A stretch of 64,000 nt of DNA, taken from Alphaproteobacteria bacterium. Its GTDB lineage: Bacteria > Myxococcota_A > UBA796 > UBA2385. The stretch spans positions 372,001 to 436,000 of the forward strand of contig JACKEY010000004.1 of the NCBI GenBank assembly GCA_020632755.1. The letters are read 5' to 3'. The first letter of the stretch is position 1; each line of letters opens with the position of its first letter. A program made the translations under genes and the position numbers. The notes below the pieces were generated by a model, which saw nothing but the letters and a program-made list of their open reading frames with translations, was not told where the DNA came from and made no database searches. Positions 9,217-17,160 of this stretch are shown piece after piece.

Positions 9217-10229
9217 TCCTCCTCCACCGGCGGGGGGGCGGGGGTGAGTCCCAGCACGACGCCCTCGACCAGCGCATCGCGCCAGGGCACCTCCCAGTTC
9301 GCGCGGCCCTCGGCCTGCCGCACCTGGCTGGCCAGCATGTGCAGGAAGCTCGGCAGGGTGCCGGCGTAGGGCGCGACCGCGACGTGCTGCACGCCGGCGG
9401 CGCGGGCCGCGTCGCGCAGGGCCGGCCCCAGCGCCAGGTGCAGCTCGACGGTGGGCAGGCTGCAGCCGATCGGCACGAACACCAGGGCCCTGGCGCCCGC
9501 CGCGCCGCGCTCGGCGATCACGTCGGCCAGGGCGGGGTCGGGGCCCCGGGCCGCGCCGGGGGCCGGCACGAAGGCCAGCGAGGCGTTCCGCCGGGTGCCC
9601 GTGCGGCGCAGCACGGCGTCGACGCTGGCCTGCACCTGGGCGGGGTAGGCGTCGGGTCGGCCGTGCCAGCCCAGCCCGACGAAGACGAGCTCGTAGGGCG
9701 GGGCGTCGGTCGGGCGGTCCAGCAGGCAGGTCGCCAGGCTCTCGGCGACGGCGTCGACGAAGTCGGCGGCGTCCGGGTAGCCGGCGACGTCCGCCCGCGC
9801 GGCGGTGTGGCCCGCCAGGGCGGCGTGGCCGGCGCGCAGCGGTCCGATGGTGCTGCGTCCGCCGACCTGGGCGCAGAGCGGGATCATCACGACCCGGTCG
9901 CTGCCGCCGACGTCCCGGGCTGCGCTGACCAGCTCGTGGGGGGCCAGCGCGCGGGCCCGGTAGTGCGGACCCAGCACCCGGCCCAGGTCGCGGGCCAGCA
10001 GCTCGTCGGCTTCACCGCGCAGCACGGCCCGACCGGCGTCGCGGCAGTGCGCGACCACCCGCTCGGCCCCGCGGCGCCGCACCCACCACCGCCACAGCCC
10101 GCCCAGGATCGGCCAGGTCGGCGTGACCTGGTCGGCGTCCGCCAGGTGGGCGCGCAGCCAGTCCGCCGCGTCGTCCGCAGACGTCGGGACGGCCGGCCGC
10201 AGCAGCCAGACGTGGGTGGTGCGCGCCAC
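9213..10229 (-). CDS. Divergent ferrochelatase-like protein
   Basis: A 338-residue protein whose position between hemE and hemY points to metal insertion into a porphyrin. Readable family landmarks are PLCAQVGGRSTIG (compare PLYPQYSASTTGS), a DAYPAQVQASVDAV helix, and FVPIGCSLPTVELHL (compare YVPVGFVADHLEVLY), which keeps the metal-site Glu. The catalytic-His segment (SAHSLP or SFHGLP in the family) is altered to FVGLGWHGRP, so the His is displaced or replaced. The start is GTG at 10229, two bases after the hemE stop; the longer reading frame upstream is a shadow of hemE. It could be a real but divergent HemH or a haem chaperone derived from it. I leave the symbol blank for that reason. Confidence 0.7.
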   Translation of the reverse strand: MARTTHVWLLRPAVPTSADDAADWLRAHLADADQVTPTWPILGGLWRWWVRRRGAERVVAHCRDAGRAVLRGEADELLARDLGRVLGPHYRARALAPHELVSAARDVGGSDRVVMIPLCAQVGGRSTIGPLRAGHAALAGHTAARADVAGYPDAADFVDAVAESLATCLLDRPTDAPPYELVFVGLGWHGRPDAYPAQVQASVDAVLRRTGTRRNASLAFVPAPGAARGPDPALADVIAERGAAGARALVFVPIGCSLPTVELHLALGPALRDAARAAGVQHVAVAPYAGTLPSFLHMLASQVRQAEGRANWEVPWRDALVEGVVLGLTPAPPPVEEE

Positions 10230-10231
10230 GC

Positions 10232-11266
10232 TCAGCCGGCGGCTTCGACGCCGTCGTGGCGGAAGGCCCGCACGGCGGCGATGACGGTGTCCACGGCGTC
10301 CATCGGGGTGGCCGGCGTGATGCCGTGGCCCAGGTTGAACACGTGGCCCCGGGGCCCGGCGGCGCGGCAGATCGCGTTCGTCCGCGCGACCAGCTCGTCG
10401 TGCCCGGCGTAGAGCGCGATCGGGTCCAGGTTGCCCTGGACCGGCACGTCGGGGCCCAGGATCCCGCGGGCGTGGGCCATGTCGACCCGCCAGTCCAGCC
10501 CGATGGCGTCGCTTCCGGCTTCGTGCAGCCACGGCAGGAAGGGACCGCTGTCGCGGGTGAAGTACAGGGTCGGCGCACCCTTGACCCGGGACAGGGCCCG
10601 GGCCGCGGCGGGCAGCGCCCAGCGGCGCAGATCATCGACCGACAGGGCGCCGGCCCAGGTGTCGAACAGCTGCACGGCCTTGGCGCCGGCTTCGACCTGG
10701 GCCTGCAGGTGGTCGCCGACCGCGTCGGCCAGGGTGTCGAGCAGCCGCTGGAAGGCCGCCGGGTCCCGCCACATCAGCTTCTTGGTCTCGATCCAGTCCT
10801 TGCTGCCGCCACCCTCGACCGCGTAGCAGGCCATGGTGAAGGGCGCGCCCGCGAAGCCCAGGATGGGCACGTCGGCGGCCTCGTCCAGGATGCGCAGGGC
10901 CTGGAGCGGCGCCGGGCAGTCCCGCACCGGGTCGAAGGACTTCAGCGCGGCGACGTCGGCGGCGCTGCGCACCGGGTTCGACAGCCGCGGGCCCATGCCC
11001 TTGCCGAAGCTCAGCCCCAGGCCCATCGTGTCGAGCGGCAGCAGGATGTCGCTGAACACGATGCCGGCGTCGAAGGGGAAGCGCCGCAGGGGCTGCAGGG
11101 TGACCTCGGCGCACAGGTCGCCGTCCGCGCACAGGTCCAGGAAGGAGACCTTCTGGCGCAGCTCCCGGTAGACCGGCATGTAGCGCCCGGCCTGGCGCAT
11201 GAACCAGACGGGGGGGCGGGGGAGGGGCTCGCCGGCGAGGGCGCGCAGCAGCAGGGGGCGGTCCAT
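10232..11266 (-). CDS. hemE: Uroporphyrinogen decarboxylase HemE
   Basis: HemE removes four carboxyl groups from uroporphyrinogen III to give coproporphyrinogen III in the cytoplasm. The 344-residue length is normal. The N-terminal signature PPVWFMRQAGRYMPVYREL is at about 18-36, with the substrate-binding Arg residues. Later come the conserved FDAGIVFSDIL, GFAGAPFTMACY, the FDTWAG loop, the DWRVDMA and QGNLDPIALYA segments and the final LGHGITPATPMD. It is the first gene of the minus-strand haem operon and is followed after two bases by the ferrochelatase-like gene. The ribosome site is weak. The ATG at 11266 faces the divergent EEP-family gene 153 nt away, and that gap should contain the promoters. 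Confidence 0.95.
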   Translation of the reverse strand: MDRPLLLRALAGEPLPRPPVWFMRQAGRYMPVYRELRQKVSFLDLCADGDLCAEVTLQPLRRFPFDAGIVFSDILLPLDTMGLGLSFGKGMGPRLSNPVRSAADVAALKSFDPVRDCPAPLQALRILDEAADVPILGFAGAPFTMACYAVEGGGSKDWIETKKLMWRDPAAFQRLLDTLADAVGDHLQAQVEAGAKAVQLFDTWAGALSVDDLRRWALPAAARALSRVKGAPTLYFTRDSGPFLPWLHEAGSDAIGLDWRVDMAHARGILGPDVPVQGNLDPIALYAGHDELVARTNAICRAAGPRGHVFNLGHGITPATPMDAVDTVIAAVRAFRHDGVEAAG

Positions 11267-11419
11267 GGAGCGTCCGGTGCGGGGGAGGGCCGAGGAGGAG
11301 CCGAGGAGGGGAGGCCGGGGGCTCTATCCGGTCGAGGGCGCAGCGCGGATGCCCGGACCCGGGTAGGGCGGCCCGGTCCGGCACGACCGCCGGGATCGCT
11401 GCTCGACGAGGAGGCCACC

Positions 11420-12436
11420 GTGGCGCGCGAGGAGGACCAGGGCGGCGCGCGGGCCGTGCTCGGGACGGCGCTCGTCGGGCCCGTGGGCTGGCTGCTCGCG
11501 ACGCTCCTCGCGCTGCCGCTGCCCCAGGACCGGGTGTGGGGCCACGCCCTGCAGGCGGTGCTGCTGGCCGGTCGGCCCTGGTGGCTCCTCGTCGGCGCGC
11601 TGCTCGTCCTGCTGCGGGTTCGCCGTCGACCGGTGCTCGCCCTCCTCCTCGGCCTCCTCCTGGCACTCTCGGCCGGGCGGCCGGACCTCTCGACGGCCCC
11701 TCCTCCGCCCGGCGCCCTGCGCGTCGTCAGCGCCAACATCAACAGCTATCCGAGCGAGCCGGCGCCCCAGGCCGCCGCGGTCCTGGCCGCGCTGCAGCCC
11801 GACGTGCTGCTGGTCATCGAGCAGCGGGCCGAAGACGTGCCGGGCCTGGTCCGGGTCGCCGACAACTATGCGGTGCCCATGCCGCGCATCTCCCACGGCC
11901 ACGCGGTGCACTGCCGCCCGGGGCAGGCCTGCGCTGCGGCGATCAGCCCCGAGCTCGGGTCGGTGAGCTCCCACATGCCCCTCGGCCTGCTGCGCCTGCC
12001 CGTGCCGCGGCCGGACGGCAGCACCGTCGACGTCTGCCTGCTCAGCCTGCATGCGCCGCCGCCGGCGCCCATCGACCCGACGGGACTCCTGCCCTACGTG
12101 GAGCGGGTCGCGGCCGCGGTCTCCGACGGACGGCTGATCCGGCAGTGGGGGCCCTGCCTGGCCGGCGACGCGGCCCTGCTGGTCGGTGACTTCAACACCG
12201 TGCCCGGCACGCCGGCCTGGTCCCGCCTGGCCGATGGCAACGGGCTGACCGACGTGCAGCGCGGCCGCGGCCTGTTCCGCGTCAGCTGGCCGGCCGGAGC
12301 GGGCTGGCCCGCCCTGCCGCTGTTCGCCCTGGACCATGTGCTGGTCCCCGACACGCTGCGGGTCGACGCGGTCCGCCGGCACCGGGTGCCCGGCAGCGAC
12401 CACCTGGCCCTGTCCTTCTGGCTGTCGGCGCGCTGA
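11420..12436 (+). CDS. Membrane-anchored endonuclease/exonuclease/phosphatase (EEP) family protein
   Basis: A 338-residue protein with an N-terminal membrane part (two or three hydrophobic segments, about 15-90) followed by an EEP-fold domain of the DNase I/YafD type. Catalytic landmarks are SANINSYP, DVLLVIEQRAED (metal Glu), CLLSLHAPPP, VGDFNTVPGTPAW (Asp/Asn pair) and the terminal PGSDHLALSFWL (SDH). Such proteins hydrolyse phosphodiesters, either of nucleic acids or lipids; the substrate cannot be told. The GTG start at 11420 has GAGGAGG at 11408-11414. The gene is divergent from hemE. A perfect CCGGCGCGCGCCGG palindrome follows 12 nt after the stop. Confidence 0.85.
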   Translation: MAREEDQGGARAVLGTALVGPVGWLLATLLALPLPQDRVWGHALQAVLLAGRPWWLLVGALLVLLRVRRRPVLALLLGLLLALSAGRPDLSTAPPPPGALRVVSANINSYPSEPAPQAAAVLAALQPDVLLVIEQRAEDVPGLVRVADNYAVPMPRISHGHAVHCRPGQACAAAISPELGSVSSHMPLGLLRLPVPRPDGSTVDVCLLSLHAPPPAPIDPTGLLPYVERVAAAVSDGRLIRQWGPCLAGDAALLVGDFNTVPGTPAWSRLADGNGLTDVQRGRGLFRVSWPAGAGWPALPLFALDHVLVPDTLRVDAVRRHRVPGSDHLALSFWLSAR

Positions 12437-12447
12437 TCGAAGGCGAT

Positions 12448-12461
12448 CCGGCGCGCGCCGG
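12448..12461. terminator. Candidate terminator palindrome after the EEP-family gene
   Basis: This 14-base perfect palindrome of G and C lies 12 nt after the stop of the EEP gene and is followed by TTCGTCG. It could form a tight hairpin. The U-tract is minimal, so termination is only suggested. Confidence 0.3.
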
Positions 12462-12574
12462 TTCGTCGCCACTTGTCAGCCGGCAGCACGGAACGTCACG
12501 TTGTCGTCCGGGCCCAGGCGTGGGCACAGCGGACGGGTGATCCTGGGAGAGCGGCCAGCGGAGACCCCCCGCCC

Positions 12575-13201
12575 ATGATCCTCCCCCTCATCGCCCTGCT
12601 GGCGTGCAGCGGCGGCGACGCGCCTTCCCCCACGGGAGGGTCCCTGCAGGTCCACGTGGCCGGCGCGCTGCCCGACGACGCGGTCGGACTGTGTGCCGAC
12701 GCCGGCGTGGTCGAGCAGGCGCTCGGCGAGGTCGCGACGCGGCTCGCCGGGGCCGCGGTCTGGGTCGGGGGAGGGACCGCGCCGGTACACGCGGGAGAAT
12801 CGCAGCGCCCCGTCGAGATCGCCTGGGACGCCTGCGGTCCGCACCCCGCCGCCGTGGCCGCGCCCGCGGGCTCGCCGGTCACCCTGCGGAACACCGGCGA
12901 CTTCCGTCTGACCCTGCGCTGGCAAGGCGGCACGGCCGAGCTGGCCCCCGGCGGGACCCGCCGGCTGGTCGTGCCGGAGAGCGGGCGGCTGGACCTGCAG
13001 GCGCCCGGCCGCGAGCAGTCGGCGTCGGTGGCCCCGGCGGCCTGGGGGGCCGTCACCGACGGTGACGGCATCGCATCCCTGGACGGCCTGCCCCCGGGCA
13101 CCGTCGAGCTGCACGTGCTGCACCCGGCGGTCGGCGCGCGCACGGTCCAGGTCGACGTGCCGCCCCACGAGCGGGCAGTGGTCGAGGTCGATCTGCGCTG
13201 A
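12575..13201 (+). CDS. Lipoprotein with cupredoxin-like and carboxypeptidase-regulatory-like domains
   Basis: A 208-residue predicted lipoprotein (MILPLIALLAC, lipidated Cys at 11). The middle (about 85-130) resembles the cupredoxin-like module of MauL-type proteins: a Cys-Gly-Pro before AVAAPAGSPVTLRNTGDF. The C-terminus (about 165-205) looks like a carboxypeptidase regulatory-like Ig fold (DGIASLDGLPPGTVELHVLHP). The His residues that normally bind copper after the LRN segment are absent (FRLTLRWQGG), so metal binding is doubtful. GGAG at 12560-12563 supports the ATG at 12575 rather than the upstream start at 12473, which would place the lipobox inside the protein. It is convergent with the downstream exonuclease gene. 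Confidence 0.7.
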   Translation: MILPLIALLACSGGDAPSPTGGSLQVHVAGALPDDAVGLCADAGVVEQALGEVATRLAGAAVWVGGGTAPVHAGESQRPVEIAWDACGPHPAAVAAPAGSPVTLRNTGDFRLTLRWQGGTAELAPGGTRRLVVPESGRLDLQAPGREQSASVAPAAWGAVTDGDGIASLDGLPPGTVELHVLHPAVGARTVQVDVPPHERAVVEVDLR

Positions 13202-13242
13202 CGCGGCCCGCGGCCCGCGCCGGGGCGAGCGGGGCTCAGCGC
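13195..13242. terminator. Candidate stop-codon inverted repeat at a convergent junction
   Basis: GCGCTGA (13195-13201) pairs exactly with TCAGCGC (13236-13242). The two arms hold the stop codons of the converging lipoprotein and exonuclease genes. The intervening 34 bases are extremely GC-rich. Confidence 0.3.
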
Positions 13243-13847
13243 GCGGTGCGGGCCTGGTGGTCGAGCAGCGCGAGCAGGATGCGGGCCTGGTAGGCGGCGT
13301 CGTAGTCGGCGCGGTGCTTCTGGCCCAGGTCCTCGGCCGGCAGGCCCAGGCGCTCGGAGAGGATCTCCTTGTTCGTGTCCAGCCAGTGCAGCCCGAGCAC
13401 GCCGCCCGACAGCGCCTTGGTGCAGAGCGCCTTGTAGCCGAAGGGGTTGTCGAGGTCCTCGGCCGCGTAGGTCCAGGAGATGAAGCTCCAGTCGAAGGGC
13501 GCGTTGTGGCCGACGAACACGGGCTCGGTGCCGGGGCGGGTCTGGGCGCGCACCCACTCGGCCAGCTGCAGGGCGGCGTCGCGGCGAGGCAGGCCTTCGC
13601 GCTTCAGGCGGTCCTGGTCCAGGCCGTGGATCGCGGCGGCGCTCGCCGAGAAGCGCGGCGCCTGGGGCTGGATCTCCAGGTAGAGCGAGGCGCCGAGCGC
13701 GAGGTGGCCGGCGTCGTCGGGGACCACGGCGACGACGCCGACGGACACCATGTCGTAGAGCCCGGGAACCGGACCGTTCGCCTCGAGGTCCAGGCAGAAG
13801 TAGGTCGCGCGCGTCTCGACGTGGGCGGCCGGTACAGGCTCAGACAT
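13236..13847 (-). CDS. DEDDh-type 3'-5' exonuclease, DnaQ fold
   Basis: A 203-residue cytoplasmic nuclease of the ribonuclease-H-like DnaQ superfamily. The five acidic/His motifs are visible: DLE in FCLDLEANGP (exo I), the HGLD loop, GHNAPFDWSF (exo II), and HRADYDAAYQ (exo III, HxxxxD). It is close in size to stand-alone proofreading or oligoribonuclease-like enzymes, but the fit to any one subfamily is not clear. A GGAGGAA site eight bases before the ATG at 13847 fixes the start; a longer reading frame upstream is not needed. It is divergent from the membrane aspartic protease gene, with about 36 nt between starts. Confidence 0.85.
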   Translation of the reverse strand: MSEPVPAAHVETRATYFCLDLEANGPVPGLYDMVSVGVVAVVPDDAGHLALGASLYLEIQPQAPRFSASAAAIHGLDQDRLKREGLPRRDAALQLAEWVRAQTRPGTEPVFVGHNAPFDWSFISWTYAAEDLDNPFGYKALCTKALSGGVLGLHWLDTNKEILSERLGLPAEDLGQKHRADYDAAYQARILLALLDHQARTAR

Positions 13848-13883
13848 GATCGTTCCTCCGCGTTGGGGCATGATCACCGCAGT

Positions 13884-15098
13884 ATGTGCAGGGGGCGCCT
13901 CGTACCGGAGCCCCTCCTCCCCCGCAACCCGTCCTCGTCCGTGTCCGCAAGCCCCTCTCCCAGAGCGTCTGCGCCCGTCGTGTCCCTGCTGGGGCTGGCG
14001 GCGGTGGTGCCGGTGGCGCTGGCGGTGGCCGTGCTCCTGGGCGCTGGCGTGATCCGCCAGGGCACGCCGATGATGGTCAGCACGGCGGCGGGGCTGCTGG
14101 TGCTGCTGCCAGCGCTTGGCGTGGCCCACGCCTTCGAGCAGCGCATCGTCGGCTTCCTGCTGGGGCTCATCCTGTGGCCGACGGCGGTGGTGGTCGGCTT
14201 CCCGCTGTACTTCCCGGGGGAACGGGCCGAGGCGCTGGCGTCGGGCGGCACCATCCTGCTGCTGCCGGTCGGCATGCGGGTGGACGCCGAGCAGGCGCGC
14301 ACCCTGGACACCTTCCTGCCCGGCGCGGGGGGCAGCCGGGTCCCGCCACCGCGGGCCGAGGTGCTGCCGCTGCAGCCCGTGCCGCCCGCCGCGGATCGAA
14401 CCGCCGAGCAGGCGCAGGATCCCGACATGGTCGTGCTCCCCTACGAAGGCGAGGGCCGGTCGCTGACCGTGCCCGTCGGCATCGAGGCCAACGGCCGCGA
14501 GCCCGTCGACCGCTGGTTCATCTTCGACACCGGCGCGACCATCACGACCCTGGACCACGCGACCCTGGACGCGCTGGGCGTGCGCATCGACCCCGACGCT
14601 CCGGAGATCGACGTGCGCACCGCCGGCGGCGAGCGCACCACCCGGCTGGCCCTGGTCGATCGCCTGTGGATCGGCGGCATGGAGGTCGAAGGCGTCACGG
14701 TGTCGGTCTGCGACGAGTGCGCGGACGACGAGACCGTGGGGCTGCTGGGCCTGAACGTCACGGGCCGGTTCAAGGTCACCGTGGACCACGGCCGCCAGGA
14801 GCTCGTGCTCGAGCCGCGACCGGACCACGACGACCGGGCGGTCGATGTGGCGCCGTGGCTGGACCTGGACGCCGTCGCCACCCGGTGGGAGGACGGACGT
14901 GTCGAGGTCGAGGTGCGGGCCCAGAACAAGAGCCCGCGGCTGGTCGACCGCGCCACCGTCGGCATCCGCTGCAGCGACACCTGGGTGGCCGAGCTGCGCA
15001 ACGTGCCGCCGAAGGGCTCGGCGAGCACGGTGGTCAGCCTGCCGGTCGGCGCGCGCTGCGACGGCTACTCGATCGCGCTCGAGGCCGCGGAGTGGTGA
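13884..15098 (+). CDS. Membrane-anchored retropepsin-like aspartic protease
   Basis: About 404 residues. The N-terminal half has three hydrophobic helices (VSLLGLAAVVPVALAVAVLL, an LLVLLPALGV helix and a FLLGLILWPTAVVVG helix). The C-terminal half is a clan AA aspartic protease domain: the active-site motif FIFDTGATITTLD is near residue 215 and the partner signature GLLGLNVTGRF follows about 80 residues later. One Asp per chain implies a homodimer, as in retropepsin-like bacterial proteases. The last 80 residues form a separate beta-rich module (VEVEVRAQNKSPRL) with two Cys. The start is uncertain: the ATG at 13884 lacks a good ribosome site and internal GTGs exist. The substrate is unknown. 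Confidence 0.75.
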   Translation: MCRGRLVPEPLLPRNPSSSVSASPSPRASAPVVSLLGLAAVVPVALAVAVLLGAGVIRQGTPMMVSTAAGLLVLLPALGVAHAFEQRIVGFLLGLILWPTAVVVGFPLYFPGERAEALASGGTILLLPVGMRVDAEQARTLDTFLPGAGGSRVPPPRAEVLPLQPVPPAADRTAEQAQDPDMVVLPYEGEGRSLTVPVGIEANGREPVDRWFIFDTGATITTLDHATLDALGVRIDPDAPEIDVRTAGGERTTRLALVDRLWIGGMEVEGVTVSVCDECADDETVGLLGLNVTGRFKVTVDHGRQELVLEPRPDHDDRAVDVAPWLDLDAVATRWEDGRVEVEVRAQNKSPRLVDRATVGIRCSDTWVAELRNVPPKGSASTVVSLPVGARCDGYSIALEAAEW

Positions 15099-15106
15099 GC
15101 CGCGGC

Positions 15107-15124
15107 CGAGGGCTTCAGCCCTCG
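15107..15124. terminator. Candidate bidirectional terminator hairpin
   Basis: CGAGGGC (15107-15113), loop TTCA, GCCCTCG (15118-15124). It lies just after the stop of the aspartic protease gene and spans the stop codon of the converging gene, whose TGA complement is in the loop. There is no T-run. Confidence 0.4.
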
Positions 15125-15642
15125 CCGTAGCCGACCGGGGGGCGCCAGTTGGCGTCGAGCGCTTCGACCGCCAGCCACAGGACCAGGTAGGTCAGGGCGC
15201 TCTCGCCGTCTTCCAGGTCGACCTCGCCTTCCTTCTTCTCTTCTTCGTCGCGCTCGTAGAGGGCCCACAGGATCTCGTCGAGCAGGTGCGGCTGGGCGCG
15301 CCACTCGACGGCCTTGACGCGGTCGACGAAGCCGCCGTCGGCGGGCAGCAGGCTGTCGGTGACGGCCTGGATGCGCTGGGCGGCCGCGTCGATGTCGCGG
15401 GTGGTGACCTTGCCCATGCGGCCACCGGTCTGCTCGAAGATGCGCATGCTGACGGTGAGCATGTACAGCGAGACCTGGGCCGGCAGGGGGCCCAGGTGCT
15501 GCACGTTCTGTTCGATGTAGCGGGTCAGGCGGCGCTGCTGCTTGACCAGCCGCGTGGCGGTGCTCTGGAAGGCTTCGCCTTCGTCGGAGCAGCCCTCGGC
15601 CAGGCGGTGGACGTCGTCGCGGGGGATGGCGGGGTTGGCCAT
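15115..15642 (-). CDS. Conserved-looking helical cytoplasmic protein, unknown function
   Basis: A 175-residue protein with no signal peptide or membrane segment. It is largely helical, with a Gln/Arg-rich stretch (LVKQQRRLTRYIEQNVQHL, about 32-50), a central hydrophobic helix, and a charged acidic segment (ERDEEEKKEGEVDLEDGE, about 129-146) before a hydrophobic C-terminal helix (LTYLVLWLAVEALDANW). I do not recognise a family. GGAGACC precedes the ATG at a normal distance. The upstream FG-GAP lipoprotein gene lies 58 nt away on the same strand. The acidic linker suggests protein-protein contact, but nothing catalytic is visible. Confidence 0.65.
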   Translation of the reverse strand: MANPAIPRDDVHRLAEGCSDEGEAFQSTATRLVKQQRRLTRYIEQNVQHLGPLPAQVSLYMLTVSMRIFEQTGGRMGKVTTRDIDAAAQRIQAVTDSLLPADGGFVDRVKAVEWRAQPHLLDEILWALYERDEEEKKEGEVDLEDGESALTYLVLWLAVEALDANWRPPVGYGEG

Positions 15643-15700
15643 GGAGGTCTCCGGGAGGAAGCGAGAGGCCCGCCTCTACCCGGTTGACCGCGATCGTTCA

Positions 15701-17146
15701 CTACTCGACGGGGACGATCTCGCCGTCGTCGCCGACCTCGACCTCGACCACGGACGGCTCGGCGCCGTAGACGATGACGAGCGAGCCGGCGCCACCGACG
15801 ATCGCGGCGTCGGCCAGGTCGTCGCCGTTGATGTCGGCGCCGGCCAGGATGGCCACGCCCAGGGCCTCGCCGTCGCGACCGATGAGCGCTTCGTCTGCCG
15901 CGAAGGGGTGCTCGCCGTCGAGCTCGGGGTCGGCCTCGAGGCGCTCGAAGATCTCGGCGGTCTCGGCGCTGTAGAGCAGCGCCACTGCGCCCTGGCCGTC
16001 GAAGGCGCCGGGCGCGCCGATCAGCAGGTCGCCGCGATCGCCGATCGCCACGGCGGCTCCCAGCCGGTCGCCGAAGTCGTCACCGACCACGGAGAAGGCG
16101 GTGTCTTCGAGCGAGGTGCCGGCGGCCGCGCCGCGCTGCCAGGTGTCGATGGTCGTGTAGTACGCCGCACCGGTGCCGTCTTCGTAGCCCCAGGCGCCGG
16201 CGGCCACGACCTCGCCGTCGCGGGAGTCGCCGATGGCCACGGCGTCGCCGAAGCCCTCGGGGCCCTCGAAGCAGGCCGCTTCTTCTTCCAGCACGAGCAC
16301 GCCGTCGCTGGGGGCCACGCTGCCGGCGTCCAGCACGCAGACGGTGTTGGTGCCCGGCAGGCCGATGACCAGATCGGTGCCGCCGGCCATGACCAGGCCC
16401 GGGTAGGCCCGGTCGGTGGCCGACTGGTACTGGGCGATGGCGCCGCCGTCGCGGCCGCCCTCGCTGAAGATGCTGATCAGGCCGGCCTCGCCGGGGGCGC
16501 TCATGGCGACGAAGCCGCCGCCGGCGAACGCCGCGATGGCGAAGCCGAAGGCCGCGTCGGTGGACGTGTCCTCGGCGGTCCAGGCGGTGCCGGCCGCGGG
16601 GCCCACGTCGCCGCTGGCGCCGTCGATGTCGTCGTAGCTGTAGGCCGTGCCGGCCCCTTCGTCCGAGGCGATGGACACGCCGGGGGCGCCGACGAACAGC
16701 TGGCCGTCGAAGCCGGTGACGACGCTGCCGAACTGGTCGCCGGCCCGGCCGCCGATGAGGCTGGCCGCCGCGTCCAGGTCGGAGAGGTCGCTCCACTCCT
16801 CGCCGGCGTCGGGCAGGCGGTTGAGCAGCACGACGCGGCCGCGCTGGGCTTCGTCCCCGGGCAGGGGCAGGGCCAGGCCTTCGAAGGCGGCGCCGTCGAC
16901 CAGCAGGCCGAGCTCGGCGGCCACCAGGTAGGGGATGGGGTGATGATCGTCGCCCTCGGGGCCGTTGACGACGATGCCGTCGCCGAAGCCGCCCAGCCGG
17001 CTGCCGTCGCACTCGCCGTCGTCGTCCTCGTCCTTGCAGAGCAGGGTGCCCTTGTTCAGGAAGGTCGTCGTCTTGGCGGTGGTGCCGCCGCAGGCGCCCA
17101 GCAGGGGCAGCAGCAACAGGTGGTGGCGGTCGAGCAGGGGGCGCAT
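15701..17146 (-). CDS. FG-GAP (integrin alpha-like) repeat lipoprotein
   Basis: A 481-residue predicted lipoprotein (LLLLPLLGAC, Cys 19), followed by an Asp-rich loop (KDEDDDGECDG) and a seven-bladed-propeller-type domain built from FG-GAP repeats. Typical repeat cores are GDQFGSVVTGFDGQLFVGAPG, DDFGDRLGAAVAIGDRGDLLIGAPG and GEALGVAILAGADINGDDLADAAIVGG, where Asp-rich loops would bind calcium. It would sit on the outer membrane or cell surface and may mediate adhesion. The ATG at 17146 follows GGAG at a normal spacing; the longer open frame upstream is antisense to the neighbouring kinase gene. It is the last gene in a minus-strand run starting at the HEAT-PilT gene. Confidence 0.8.
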   Translation of the reverse strand: MRPLLDRHHLLLLPLLGACGGTTAKTTTFLNKGTLLCKDEDDDGECDGSRLGGFGDGIVVNGPEGDDHHPIPYLVAAELGLLVDGAAFEGLALPLPGDEAQRGRVVLLNRLPDAGEEWSDLSDLDAAASLIGGRAGDQFGSVVTGFDGQLFVGAPGVSIASDEGAGTAYSYDDIDGASGDVGPAAGTAWTAEDTSTDAAFGFAIAAFAGGGFVAMSAPGEAGLISIFSEGGRDGGAIAQYQSATDRAYPGLVMAGGTDLVIGLPGTNTVCVLDAGSVAPSDGVLVLEEEAACFEGPEGFGDAVAIGDSRDGEVVAAGAWGYEDGTGAAYYTTIDTWQRGAAAGTSLEDTAFSVVGDDFGDRLGAAVAIGDRGDLLIGAPGAFDGQGAVALLYSAETAEIFERLEADPELDGEHPFAADEALIGRDGEALGVAILAGADINGDDLADAAIVGGAGSLVIVYGAEPSVVEVEVGDDGEIVPVE

Positions 17147-17160
17147 CGGGACTCCAGGGA

